Counted from the first letter of the stretch, positions 41,385 to 52,559 are shown. The stretch: 64,000 nt of DNA from Leguminivora glycinivorella (GCF_023078275.1 NC_062982.1:6274501-6338500), one strand, 5' to 3'. Notes: generated by a model from the sequence alone, not told the origin. Numbers and translations are program-made.

Positions 41385-42330
41385 GCCAATATTGATCCAC
41401 GTAAAAGCCAAGTCAGTCATACTCATGGCGCATAATTCCGTTTGTAAATGTCATGTCATGTGTTCGTGACATGTCCATTCGACGAGACCCGAAATGGTCA
41501 CATGACTACTAATGCGACACTAGCCTCTATGGCTAGTCCCAATATGACCTACATGACCCTATAATGGACACGACATTTTATTATGTGTCTATACTAATAC
41601 ATCCAATAGTTGACGATTCTCAGTAAGAGAGTTTAAGAATTACTAGCGGTACAAATTATTGAATTGGGGATTTTGTTGACTTTTTAAAGTTTTTAATATT
41701 TTGGTACTTATTTTTTAATAACATCATTAAAAACACGTTCTGTATTATAACTTAGTAATTAGCTATTAGCTAACTTTGATGATGCCAATTTTGTCCACCA
41801 TACACAAAGCTCAGGTAACGGGCATGGTACTCGTCGTACATAGTTTTGGTTGTAAGCGCCATGTCATGTGAGTGTCATGTCCATCCGGCGAGACATGAAA
41901 TGGGAACATGACTACTGATGCGTCACTTGCTTCCGTGGCTGGTCTTTACATGTCCCTAAAATGGACACTAAGACATTTAATAGTAGACGATTCTCAGTAA
42001 GACTTTCAGAATAGCTTTATAGTATTGGAATTGCCATTTTTTTAAAAGTCAAATCAAAATTTAGTTCCATAGTTTAATTTCATGAGTAACTATCGCGGTA
42101 ACCGAAGACAATATTTTATTAACATATTTTTTTTTCTATACAAAGCTAGCTTTGATGACGCTATCTTTGTCCACCATACAAAGCTCAGGTAACGGTCATG
42201 GTACATAGTTTTGGTTGTAAGCGCCATGTCATGTGAGTGTCATGTCCATCCGGCGAGACATGAAATGGGGACACGACTACTGATGCGTCACTAGCTTCCG
42301 TGACTCATCTATGTCAGTAATACAGCTTCT
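41385..42330. repeat. Tandem block, three diverged units of about 360-410 bp
   Basis: CATGTCATGTGAGTGTCATG, CCATCCGGCGAGACATGAAA, ACTACTGATGCGTCAC and AGACGATTCTCAGTAAGA recur. Equivalent points lie at about 41446, 41859 and 42222. Units 2 and 3 are closer to each other than to unit 1. The third unit is cut by a Q element. It is non-coding. Confidence 0.75.
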
Positions 42331-42882
42331 TTTTAGGGTTCCGTAGTCAACTAGGAACCCTTATAGTTTCGCCATGTCTGTCTGTCCGTCCGTCCGTCCG
42401 TCCGTCCGCGGATAATCTCAGTGACCGTTAGCACTATAAAGCTGAAATTTGGTACCAATATGTATATCAATTACGCCTACAAAGTGGTAAAATAAAAAAT
42501 GGAAAAAAATGTTTTATTAGGGTACCCCCCCTACATGTAAAGTGGGGGCTGATATTTTTTTCATTCCAACCCCAACGTGTGATATATTGTTGGATAGGTA
42601 TTTAAAAATGAATAAGGGTTTACTAAGATCGTTTTTTGATAATATAAATATTTTCGGAAATAATCGCTCCTAAAGGAAAAAAAAGTGTGTGTCCCCCCCC
42701 CCTCTAACTTTTGAAGTATTATGTTTAAAAAAATATAAAAGAAATCACTAAAGTAGAACTTTATAAAAACTTTATAGGAAAATTGTTTTGAACTTGATAG
42801 GTTCAGTAGTTTTTGAGAAACATACGGAAAACTACGGAACCCTACACTGAGCGTGGCCCGACACGCTCTTGGCCGGTTTTTT
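42330..42882 (-). mobile_element. Family Q element in tandem unit 3
   Basis: From TTTTTAGGGTTCCGTAGTC to ACACGCTCTTGGCCGGTTTT. It has a (GTCC)n tract at 42376-42408 and several single-base changes. It is inserted in a T run after ACAGCTTC. Confidence 0.8.
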
Positions 42883-44299
42883 AATGAATTTTATCAATTT
42901 TTCTATGATCACTGTCGTTTCTTGATTCTTCTTGTACAGCATTACGTTATTTCTGTATTTACCTGGCAACTTATTTTGATAAAGTGATAGTTAGATTTAA
43001 TAGCCTCGATGAATCGCCAAGTGGTGAGTCACGGTCCATCATCTATTACCATTTTTTCATTGTCAATTTGTCATCCATGTTTGCTGTGATGTTTTCAGCG
43101 CAATCGAATAGTGGCAAGTGGGTCCAATTAAACTTGTATACTGTATAAGATTTGACCACTATGACTAGAATATAACGAGTAAATAAGGAAAAGTAAATAC
43201 GGTAAATAAAAACAATAGGTATACATATAGTACACTCTTCGTGAATCTCGTTTATAATGTATGTCCATTAATATAGACGTTAAACTTACGTGAGACATAT
43301 TCAAATATTTAATGAAACCGTAACGGTTACATTATTATTATCCTATATGCTTGAAGAAGGGCCTCCAAATTTGGCCCGAAACATGTTGCATCAGTAGCGA
43401 TATACTTATAATAACGTGAATACAACCGTTGTTTCACTAAAAAAATATTTCTATTTTTCTATTTCAAATATGTTTATGATGTTAGCATGGGAGTATTGAC
43501 CTCAGACAATGATGGGTGTGTCAAAAGTGACATGAATGTGTTTAATGTGTCATAATTAAATTTACACGTGAATAACTGTTATTTACCAACACGTGATCAC
43601 TTGAGTTTTTGTTTGTCATGGTCTCTCACCGTGTATAATGAATACAGTAAACACCCATATAATGGACATGGCACCAGTAATGGGAAGGTATTGACAAATT
43701 ATTTAATTTCTATAATTTTTTTTTATTATTAGCCTTTAATTATAATAAATTTCATTGGTTTTTTGCTGGAGCAAAAATCATAAACAAATAACAAAAATCA
43801 TAGTTTTCATTGGTTAGTAATTGTAGAAGATACAAACCGACATACATCATGAAATGCATCAAAAAACAAAAATTATGACAATTAAATTCACAAGTGTCGT
43901 TGAAAGAACAAAAATACTCTAAATTTTGAATTTATTTACTTAATTCCCATGATGGTGCCAATAACCTATTTAAGTATCTGTGGGCTAATTTGTATTTTTT
44001 ATCAAAAGTTTACTGTTAACAGTTATTATATATTCTGTGATAATAACAACACACACACTTAATAACCATGATCAAAACAACAGATGCTTCAGAAGCTCAC
44101 GAAATGTCACTAAAGTAGTAATTAGGCTCACCTATTTGGGTTCGCAAGACGCGCCAACGCCTGCCGGGTGCTTTTTAGGGTTCCATGGTGGTTGTTCAGT
44201 GGTTCAGAGGTATTTGCGCGAAATATTTTAATTACATAATTTTTATTGGATTAGTTCAAAGTTTATCAAAAATGTTTTTTTTTGGTATAGGTAGCAGGT
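42883..44299. other. No supported gene
   Basis: Unclassified AT-rich sequence. At 43348-43395 CTTGAAGAAGGGCCTCCAAA followed by TTGGCCCGAAACATGTTGC is hairpin-forming (GGGCC/GGCCC) and resembles repeat ends, but no second copy is visible. Confidence 0.4.
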
Positions 44300-44581
44300 A
44301 GCCCTTTAGGTAGACTACAACAACAACAACAACAACATAGGTAGCCAACGAGCGCCTGGTTGGGAAGCAGTCATCGCCGCACATGGACATAAGCAGCATC
44401 AGGGTAGCCACTTATGTAATGCCGACCTTTGAGAACCCTAAATAGTTACCTTCTTCACCATGTCATAGCGCAAAGGGAACACCTCAGATGGTAGCTCCAC
44501 AACGATGTGGAACTTGTTTGCATCAAATACAATTCTCATTTTCCTACCTGGATATTGATGTTATGGTAACAATTAAGTATA

Positions 44582-45655
44582 TTGAACTGTGGTGCTGGTT
44601 GCGGGTTACCTATTGAAAACTTCTCGTTAAATTGTGCCAAGTGTGATAAAATCTTTCACTTACAATGTGTCAATATCTCCGAAGAGGCCTACGAAGACTG
44701 GTCAATGGATGCAAGGACAAGCTGGGTTTGCCCAAACTGTCGTAGTACATTACCAAAAGGAGACAACTCCATGACCCCGGTGCGCTCCTTCGGATCCCCG
44801 CACCCAAATGTTACTACTACTAGAGGATCGAACCGTCACACTAATTTGACTGAGGTTTCTAGTTCTGAAGCCCTAAACTCGCTTACTCACGAAATACGTA
44901 TGTTAAGAAAAGACATGAGCGAGCTAAAAACAAGTTTAGAAAAAATGACTTCATCTCTAGCACAGTGTAATGCTCGTTTAGACTCGCACGAGCAAAGAAT
45001 CTTATCTCTCGAAGAGCGTGAATGTGAAAAAGACCTCGAAATATCATCACTTCAATCTACAATTGTTTTACTTCAAGATCAGATTGAGGCTCAGCACCAA
45101 TGGAACATGCGTAACGAGATCGAAATCATGGGCATAAATGAAACTTCGAACGAAAATCTGACTCACATAGTGCTAGTCACTGCTAGTAAAATCGGGGCAA
45201 CTCTACATGAAAACGATATTGACGCTATATATCGTGCGGGACCCTCGCGTGCGTCGACGTCTGGCAGCAGTGAAGCAAGCGAGAACAAGCAGCCCCGGCC
45301 CGTGATACTTCGTTTAACACGAAAAAGTTCTCGGGACTCATTCATTCGCTTAGCTAAATTAAGGCGTAACTTGTCCACGTCCGACCTAGAAGTATCAGGT
45401 CCACCTAGGAAAATCTTCTTTAACGAGCATCTCACAAAAAAGAACCGCCAGTTATTTCGTGAGGCCCGCCTGCGAGCTAAACATTATGATTTTAAATTCT
45501 GCTGGATCAAAAATGGCACAATTTTCGTCAGAGAAAAGGAAGGTGTTCATGCTTCTGCAATCAAGTGCCAAACAGACCTGGATGCTCGTATTGGTCTGCC
45601 CCCGCTGGCAGAGCCTTCAGCCAACCCTTCCGGAAACTGCACAAATTATCTATAA
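44582..45655 (+). CDS. LINE ORF1 protein: PHD finger, coiled coil, FP-like C-terminus
   Basis: A 357-residue open frame, probably the nucleic-acid-binding chaperone of the element, expected to coat LINE RNA. A C4HC3 PHD-type zinc finger lies at residues 3-53: ligands C3, C7, C18, C21, H26, C29, C50, C53. A coiled coil follows at about 95-165 (repeated L/I heptads, LRKDMSELKTSLEKM). The C-terminal part (about 170-335) resembles the baculovirus FP/LINE ORF1 domain (FNEHLTKKNRQLFREARLRA, FKFCWIKNGTIFVREKEG). No AUG precedes the finger: upstream is ATA (44579) then TTG, with a stop at 44567. The first in-frame Met is residue 42, inside the finger. ATA could be a decayed ATG. Confidence 0.85.
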   Translation: MNCGAGCGLPIENFSLNCAKCDKIFHLQCVNISEEAYEDWSMDARTSWVCPNCRSTLPKGDNSMTPVRSFGSPHPNVTTTRGSNRHTNLTEVSSSEALNSLTHEIRMLRKDMSELKTSLEKMTSSLAQCNARLDSHEQRILSLEERECEKDLEISSLQSTIVLLQDQIEAQHQWNMRNEIEIMGINETSNENLTHIVLVTASKIGATLHENDIDAIYRAGPSRASTSGSSEASENKQPRPVILRLTRKSSRDSFIRLAKLRRNLSTSDLEVSGPPRKIFFNEHLTKKNRQLFREARLRAKHYDFKFCWIKNGTIFVREKEGVHASAIKCQTDLDARIGLPPLAEPSANPSGNCTNYL

Positions 45656-46011
45656 AATATTGTTTAGATATAGATATATTTATATATATCTACACACGCA
45701 CTCATTCCACATCATTATATCTACACATATACACAAATACACCTCATATGTATACGCATACTTTAATCCCCTGGAACTTTTGTTGGCGATAATGATGCCT
45801 GGCGGACGAGTTCATTTCTTCTCTCAAGAGTACCTCACGTTTTGTTTATTGAGTGACATTGACAACTGCATTGTGCTTTATTTAATTAATTTCGGTATTC
45901 ACATTCAACGATGATTTAGGGTCACATTTAGATAATTCATTTACCATTAAATGTCACTCATTCAACAGTATTGAATCATGTTCCCAGGTACTAACAAATG
46001 GTCATTTTAAA
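45656..46011 (+). other. ORF1-ORF2 spacer of the LINE
   Basis: An AT-rich segment with A/C-rich pieces (CTACACATATACACAAATAC). ORF2's frame is open back to 45886, after a stop at 45883, but contains no ATG before 46096. A different frame here (to 45914) is not protein-like. Confidence 0.5.
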
Positions 46012-48822
46012 TTACTTTGTTTTAACATAAGAAGTATTCAACATAACTTTAATGATTTTGCTGTCGCACTTAAACGTTTTAATACGATTTTTGACATGAT
46101 TATTTTAACGGAGTGCTGGCTTCAGGATAACTCGATTGTTGGTCAACTTCCAGGTTACAATTCATTCCATACTACTAATCATTTGAATAAAAGCTGTGGT
46201 GTAACCATTTATGTAAGTAACTCTCTGTGCGCCGTTGTTGAGGAACCAACTGTGTCGGGGGCTGACTTCTTACTAGTCCGGGTTCAGAACATCTCTGTTC
46301 TAGGAATATATCGCTCGCCGTCTTTAACTGATTTTGAGGCATTCAATCGTTCCCTGGATTCAGCATTAAAGAGCGTAAGTAACAGCTCCTCCATAATTGT
46401 TGCAGGAGACATAAATATTGATTTGCTCTCTGAGAGTCAGAGTTCCATAACAGGTGACTACATTGCCCTGATGGCCTCTCATGGTTTGCTACCTGCGATA
46501 ACGGCGCCTACAAGAGGAAGAGCGTGCCTGGATCACATCTTCATAAAAACCGATCACAGTGCTGCGGGTATGGTATGCAAAAGTGCGATAACTGATCACG
46601 ACTTAACTATAGTGAATGTATCTCGTGCCATCACTGGTTGCGGTCGCGACCGTAACGCTTGCCGGACCAACATCCAAGAAATATCAGCTGAGCTACGTGA
46701 TACTGACTGGGAGCCTGTAACAAGCTGCGAAGATGTTAACACTGCTGTTTCAGCCTTCAATAATATTATTTCTAGCGCAGTAGACAAACACACTAGCATA
46801 GTCAAACTTAGCCGCAGAAGGTTCAACCTAAAGCCGTGGATGACGCCTGGCTTAATAAGATGTATGAGACATCGTGATAGCCTCCACTTACAGGTAAGAA
46901 GAAATCCCGATAACGAAATTCTGAAAGCTAAATATATTCGTTACAGGAATTTTTACGGACAATTACTACGTAATATTAAAAATCAATATGACAACGCAGA
47001 CCTTACCCGCAATAGCAACAACCCGAAAAAGCTCTGGAAATCAATAAAGAGAATTTGTGAATATCCAAATAGCAACTCCGATGCCGGTGAACTAACAAAA
47101 ATTTCCACAACTACTCAGGAATCTCTGAATTTCTGTAATAGCCATTTTGCATCTATAGGCGAAAATTTAGCTGGTCAAATCATGAAGAGGCTCAATACTA
47201 CTCAACAGAGTCTCGCGTCTTCTTGTTTACAAGGCAGAGTCCCCACTACATCTTTCTTTCTTGCCCCAACGGATCCTCATGAAGTAAGTTGTTTTATAAA
47301 AAACTTAAAAAACGAGAGTGCGCCTGGGCCAGACGGATACAGGCCTGCTCTAATAAAAGGTATCAGGGAATTCATTTGTGTACCGCTCGCACATATTTTC
47401 AATTTAAGTCTGCGTTCAGGATTATTCCCCGAGGCGTGGAAGAGGTCCGTGGTGTCACCAATATTTAAATCTGGTCAGAAAAATAATCCCGACCACTACC
47501 GTCCGATATCCCTTCTTTGCATTTTTTCCAAATTATTAGAAAAAGTTGTAAACAAACGCCTTACAAGTTTCTTAGAAAAATATAAACTTTTATCTGACAG
47601 ACAGTTTGGTTTTAGAAAGGGTAGATCCACTGAGAATGCCGTCGTACTACTGTCAGACCTAATCGCTAAACAGCTTGATCGGGGAAAACACTGTATCGGA
47701 GTTTTTCTTGATCTGGCAAAAGCCTTCGATACTGTCTCAGCGCCGATTCTTCTCAAAAAACTTGAATACACTGGCATAAGAGGTTCGGCGCTGGGATGGT
47801 TCGAAAGCTATCTCACAAATCGTGCGCAGCATGTCAGAGTCGGCGATACCGTAAGTAGCGATTTGCCTATCAAATTCGGTGTCCCACAGGGCAGCATCCT
47901 GGGGCCAACGCTCTTTCTTATATATATGAATGACATTCTATCAATCCAGATGCAGAACACTGAGATGATATGTTACGCTGATGACACTGTGGTCCTCTTC
48001 AGTGGTCGGTCGTGGCCTGAGGTAAAGTCGTTGGCAGAGACTGGCATGTCGCGTGTAGCTGACTGGTTAGATAGAAATTTACTTACTCTGAATACTAAAA
48101 AAACTAAATTTTTAACTTTTCATAAAACCCTTTCATCTGCGCCTCACTCTTGTAATACTTTGGCTTTGTCTTCCAGTTTCGGTTCACGCGACTCCATTGA
48201 CCGTGTGGAAACGGTCACGTATCTCGGAGTGGCAATTGACCAAAAACTGTCCTTTAGATCACACATTAAAATATTGTCAGGCAGGGTTAGAAAAATTATT
48301 TATATCATGAAACTTCTAAGAGGCGGAGGGTCCCAAGTTGTATTAAAATTAGTATATTTTGCACTCTGCCAATCTATTATTCAGTACTGTATTGCAGCCT
48401 GGGGTGGCGCCGCCAAAAGCGTAATGATAGAATTAGAACGGGCGCAGCGAGCCGTACTGAAGGTAATGTTGAGGAAACCTTTTCGTTATCCCACCGACGA
48501 GTTGTACAGAGAAACATCAGTTCTTAGAGTTCGTCAACTTTTCATAGTAAAAGCTGTTACAGAATCTCATAGAATTGCTGTATCTTCTGTTGACCACATC
48601 AGGCGACGTCTGAAGCGTATTAATCACCTTACTATTTCTTGTCCTAGAGCCCATACTGCGTTCGCCAAACGCTTTCCATTCTTTCTACACCCTACAGTCT
48701 ACAACAGGGTCTCCAAGATATGTAACTTTGATGACTTCTCTTGTTCTATCTTAAAATCAAAAACTAAAAAATGGCTTCTTTCTCAGTCCTACGATCAAAC
48801 AGAAGAAATAATTCATACTTAG
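46012..48822 (+). CDS. LINE ORF2: APE endonuclease and reverse transcriptase
   Basis: It nicks target DNA and primes reverse transcription. The first ATG is 46096 (908 residues), but endonuclease homology begins earlier at LLCFNIRSIQHNFNDF (46012), so the true start lies upstream or is lost. Endonuclease: LTECWL (catalytic Glu), YRSPS, VAGDINIDLL (GDIN at residues 104-107 from 46096), RACLDHIF, ITDHDLTIV. RT: APGPDGYRPALIK, HYRPISLLCIFSKLLEKVVN, RQFGFRKGRSTENAV, VFLDLAKAFDTVSAPILLKK, FGVPQGSILGPTLF, catalytic YADD at 627-630, TVTYLGVAIDQKLSFRSHI. The C-terminus ends KKWLLSQSYDQTEEIIHT. There is no frameshift or internal stop. All catalytic residues I can place are present. Confidence 0.93.
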   Translation, partial: LLCFNIRSIQHNFNDFAVALKRFNTIFDMIILTECWLQDNSIVGQLPGYNSFHTTNHLNKSCGVTIYVSNSLCAVVEEPTVSGADFLLVRVQNISVLGIYRSPSLTDFEAFNRSLDSALKSVSNSSSIIVAGDINIDLLSESQSSITGDYIALMASHGLLPAITAPTRGRACLDHIFIKTDHSAAGMVCKSAITDHDLTIVNVSRAITGCGRDRNACRTNIQEISAELRDTDWEPVTSCEDVNTAVSAFNNIISSAVDKHTSIVKLSRRRFNLKPWMTPGLIRCMRHRDSLHLQVRRNPDNEILKAKYIRYRNFYGQLLRNIKNQYDNADLTRNSNNPKKLWKSIKRICEYPNSNSDAGELTKISTTTQESLNFCNSHFASIGENLAGQIMKRLNTTQQSLASSCLQGRVPTTSFFLAPTDPHEVSCFIKNLKNESAPGPDGYRPALIKGIREFICVPLAHIFNLSLRSGLFPEAWKRSVVSPIFKSGQKNNPDHYRPISLLCIFSKLLEKVVNKRLTSFLEKYKLLSDRQFGFRKGRSTENAVVLLSDLIAKQLDRGKHCIGVFLDLAKAFDTVSAPILLKKLEYTGIRGSALGWFESYLTNRAQHVRVGDTVSSDLPIKFGVPQGSILGPTLFLIYMNDILSIQMQNTEMICYADDTVVLFSGRSWPEVKSLAETGMSRVADWLDRNLLTLNTKKTKFLTFHKTLSSAPHSCNTLALSSSFGSRDSIDRVETVTYLGVAIDQKLSFRSHIKILSGRVRKIIYIMKLLRGGGSQVVLKLVYFALCQSIIQYCIAAWGGAAKSVMIELERAQRAVLKVMLRKPFRYPTDELYRETSVLRVRQLFIVKAVTESHRIAVSSVDHIRRRLKRINHLTISCPRAHTAFAKRFPFFLHPTVYNRVSKICNFDDFSCSILKSKTKKWLLSQSYDQTEEIIHT

Positions 48823-49362
<540 letters not shown>

Positions 49363-49755
49363 CATGTTTAAAAATTATGTAAGTAACTATCACTTTAACC
49401 ACACTTTTGTCCGCATGTTTGATTTTTAATATTTTTTTCGTAAACCTTTCAGAGGCGGGATTATATATCAAAATCATATTCAAATTATCTTGGTCTGACT
49501 CTATTATAACTCATTCTAAAGTAAATTGAACAACTACGGAACCCTTCACTACGCCTATCTGTATTTAAACTCAACCAACAATTTTAAGTTAAATGCCTTT
49601 TTTGTCTGTTAGTTGTTGACGTCAATGTTAACATGATTGCTAATAGCTGCGCCTGCGACGATAATGTGCTCACAGTTTAAGTGACAGATGTATACGGCTG
49701 ACGGTAAAAGGAAATATCGATTGTCCATACAAACTTAGTCCCAATTTTCCTCATT
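49363..49755. other. No recognised feature
   Basis: Unclassified sequence following the LINE tail. Confidence 0.4.
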
Positions 49756-50013
49756 CGCATTTTTTTTTATTGGGGACAGCTTACACAGATCAATTTAGCC
49801 CCAAACTAAGCTAAGCTTGTACTATGGGTGCTAAGTGACGATATACATACCTAAATAGGTAAATACATACTTATATACATAAAAAACATCCATGACGCAG
49901 GAACAAATATCTGTGCTAATCACACAAATAAATGCCCTTTCCGGGATTCGAACCCAGGACCGCGGCTCAGCAGGCAGGGTCACTAGCGACTGAGCCAGAC
50001 CGGTCGTCAATTA
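49756..50013 (-). mobile_element. SINE-B, full-length copy
   Basis: The minus strand: head GACGACCGGTCTGGCTCAGT, GTGACCCTGCCTGCTGAGCC, B-box GGTTCGAATCCCGG, body ATTTGTTCCTGCGTCATGGA, 3' region to AAGCTGTCCCCAATAAAA (49765-49790). It is the most complete copy of the family here. The pol III boxes mark it as tRNA-derived; no functional tRNA fold is evident. Confidence 0.82.
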
Positions 50014-50202
50014 TGGAATAGTATATTACGATTTACGATACTTGTGCGGAAAATAGGAAGTTCGAAAGGAGCGATAATTTTAATTCACGACCGAAGATTT
50101 GCTATTTTACTACGTACGACTTAATAATAATCAAAAACTGATCTCATAGAGATTTTTGATTGTTCTGAGCTAAAACAAATCAAATTGTGCAATAATACCA
50201 CA

Positions 50203-50370
50203 GAATATATAAAAGTACAAGTAAGTACAGAAGGTTCACTCTCAACAACCTGTCAACGGACTGCATGCTACACTGAGTTCTATTGCGCAGCGTGAAGGTT
50301 GTCAAACTTTATGGGCCGTCGAAATGTAAGGAAGAAACACGGAGTGAGCCGCCCCTGATAATACTTTATA
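50203..50370 (+). repeat. Family W repeat, diverged
   Basis: CACAGAATATATAAAAGTAC, GAAGGTTCACTC, GAGTTCTATTGCGCAGCGTG and GAGTGAGCCGCCCCTGATAA match 51849-52080 with deletions. Confidence 0.6.
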
Positions 50371-50436
50371 CTAGTATATAGGGAGGAATATGAGGCCTAA
50401 GGACGTTTGTATGAAAAGACGAGCTTGCGTGGATCG

Positions 50437-50835
50437 TCTTCTTACGTCTTAAGACAAAATGAAAACCTAACTACGTAATTCTAATACTTCCTTTGACATT
50501 TTGGTTGTATAGTTACATTGTTCATGTTCAGGTAGTTAGTTTAATGTATGTACCTAGTGAATTTTTTGTTAAACATTTATTAAGTTAGTTTAGCTGTGTA
50601 AATATTTAGTTTTTAAGTTTCAAGTTAGACAGGCAAAGAGCGGTCCCCCGACGCGACAACACTTTACCATTAATTAATAATGGAAATCAATAAAGAGAAT
50701 AATAATTAATAATTTATTTTGTCATATTTCTTGTGTTTAAGAATTCAAGTAATTTTATGTTTAAGTACCAAAATTTTTACGTTCAAGAATTTCGTAGTTA
50801 GGTTTTCATCTTACGTATTTCGTAAGAAGGTAGAA
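50437..50835. mobile_element. Possible MITE, inverted ends GAAAACCTAACTACG
   Basis: GAAAACCTAACTACGTAATT (50461) is inverted at 50787-50808 with one mismatch, and the flanking CTTCTTACG also pairs. The interior contains TTGTCATATTTCTTGTGTTT, which repeats directly at 51073. It is non-coding. Confidence 0.55.
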
Positions 50836-51162
50836 GCTAGGTAGATATTCCTAAGAAGAAGAAGGTAGGTATTTCGTAAGAAGGAAGGTAGGTATTCCTA
50901 GAGCTACTTATTTAGTTATTTTATTACTTTTTGAAAGCTCGCACTTTTAGTTTTTTTCACCCTTTTTTTATTTAATTTTTAATTTAATTCACCTTTTTTT
51001 TGTGTCGGGGGTTTTTTAAATTTATAATTTAAGGTTTTTATTTCTTTCTTTTTGTAGGGGGCTCTTTCTTTTGTCATATTTCTTGTGTTTTGGAATTCAA
51101 GTACCGAATTGTATGTTAAGTACCTACTTACCTACATTTTTTACGTTCAAGATATTCTAGAG
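50836..51162. other. Low-complexity AAGAAGG patch and a duplicated segment
   Basis: 50836-50900 has repeated GTAAGAAGG/GGTAGGTATT motifs. 51073-51160 is a diverged direct copy of 50718-50800 (TTGTCATATTTCTTGTGTTT, TTTTTACGTTCAAGA). Confidence 0.5.
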
Positions 51163-51785
51163 GTAAGTGCATGCTGTTTTTATAAAAATACTAAAGTCAC
51201 TATAAGCGTGCCGTTCAGATTTGAGGAGTTCCGTTCTGACCAACATCAGGAGTTCCACTGCACCAAATGTCACTGTTCTGGACGTAAGTGCATGCTGTTC
51301 TTATAAAAATACCAAAGTCACTATAAGCGTGCCGTTCAAATTTGAGGAGTTCCGTTCTGACCATCATCAGAAGTTCCAGTGCACCAAATGTCACTGTTCT
51401 GGACGTAAGGGCATGCTGATCTTATAAAAATACCAAAGTCACTATAAGCGTGCCGTTCAGATTTGAGGAGTTCCGTTCTGACCATCATCAGCAGTTCCAC
51501 TGCACCAAATGTCACTGTTCCGTAAATAAATGCATGCCATTCCTTTAAAAACACAAAAATCACCATATGTATGCCTTTCAGATTTGAGGAGTTCTCTCGA
51601 TTTCTCCAGGATCCTATCATCAGAACTGGGTTCTGAGAAAAATGGGACCAATCTGTATTCATATACTATCAAAAAAAAATTCAAAATCGGTCCAGTAGCG
51701 ACGGAGATATCGAGGAACAAACATAAAAAATAAAATACAGACGAATTGAGAACCCCATCCTTTGAGATTTGAGGCGGCGGTTAAA
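51163..51785 (+). repeat. 121-bp minisatellite and its flanking repeat
   Basis: GTAAGTGCATGCTG-type starts at 51163, 51284, 51405 and 51522 give periods of 121, 121 and 117. Units share ATAAAAATACCAAAGTCACT, GTTCAGATTTGAGGAGTTCC and CCAAATGTCACTGTTC. The right flank (AATCGGTCCAGTAGCGACGG, AGATATCGAGGAACAAAC) belongs to the host repeat. Since 121 is not a multiple of three, long minus-strand frames here are not maintained and are not genes. Confidence 0.9.
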
Positions 51786-51845
51786 AATCAGCACCGATAG
51801 CATGGTCGCGCCAGGCCGTCCTTTTCGCACTTACTAATAGTACGA

Positions 51846-52080
51846 ATATCACAGAATATAATAGTACAAATACTGAAGGCTCACTCCTTTGATGTTCATA
51901 AAATGCCGCCATTCTAAATTCTTACCTACATTAACAAACAGACCGCACGCGAGCAGCCGACATAGAATTCTATTGCGCCGCGTGAAGGTCGTCACCAGTG
52001 AACGGGCCGCGAAACTCGCGGCCGCCGCCATATACATGTAGCGCGGCGATAGAATCGCAGAATGAGCCGCCCCTTTAGGC
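51846..52080 (+). repeat. Family W repeat, longest copy
   Basis: ATCACAGAATATAATAGTAC, GGCTCACTCCTTTGATGTTC, CCGCACGCGAGCAGCCGACA, TTCTATTGCGCCGCGTGAAG to GAATGAGCCGCCCC. Partial copies are at 21184, 24468 and 50203. It is non-coding. Confidence 0.65.
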
Positions 52081-52082
52081 CT

Positions 52083-52213
52083 AGCACATGATTGCCGCGA
52101 GAGTATGTCGCCGCGAGATAGATGAGATGACACGTCTTTGTCGTAATTGTATTAATGACATAAGAACCGGTAGTCTATCTCGCGGTGACATACTCTCGCG
52201 GCAATCATGTGCT
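52083..52213. mobile_element. MITE with 40-bp terminal inverted repeats, TA flanks
   Basis: Arms 52083-52122 (starting AGCACATGATTGCCGCGAG) and 52174-52213 are inverted with one mismatch. If TA is read as the duplicated target (TA at 52081-52083 and 52213-52215), the element would be GCACATG...CATGTGC. This layout fits a Tc1/mariner-type MITE; the superfamily is inference. Confidence 0.8.
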
Positions 52214-52330
52214 AACCCTGCTGGTTTTATCATTTATCGCGCGATCAGGCTTGCCTCTGTAATCCATAATAAATAAATATTTTTTTTTGTGGCGGCGACC
52301 ATCTTGGACCAGCGGCCATCACCTACAGCT

Positions 52331-52538
52331 ACATACATATACATACAATCACGCCTGTGTCCCATGAAGGGGTAGGCAGAGCACATGAAACTACTCAGGT
52401 TTCAGTGCCACTGTTGGCAAATAAGGGGTTGAAAGAAAACGAAACTGTGACATTGCAGTGACAGGTTGCCAGCCTCTCGCCTACGCCACAATTTAACCCA
52501 CATCCCACAGTCGCCTTCTCCCACGGGAAGAAAGGCCC
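52331..52538 (-). mobile_element. Element U, 5'-truncated copy with target duplication
   Basis: Reverse complement of U from CTTTCTTCCCGTGGGAGAA to the (TGTA)n tail. The exact 12-bp direct repeat TCACCTACAGCT flanks it at 52319-52330 and 52539-52550. It lacks about 40 bp of the 5' end seen at 25816. Confidence 0.88.
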
Positions 52539-52559
52539 TCACCTACAGCTAATATAAAT

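Noticed and set aside
51336..51720. Minus-strand frames of 87-108 residues
   Set aside because: They cross the 121-bp minisatellite, whose period is not a multiple of three, so the peptide repeats change phase.
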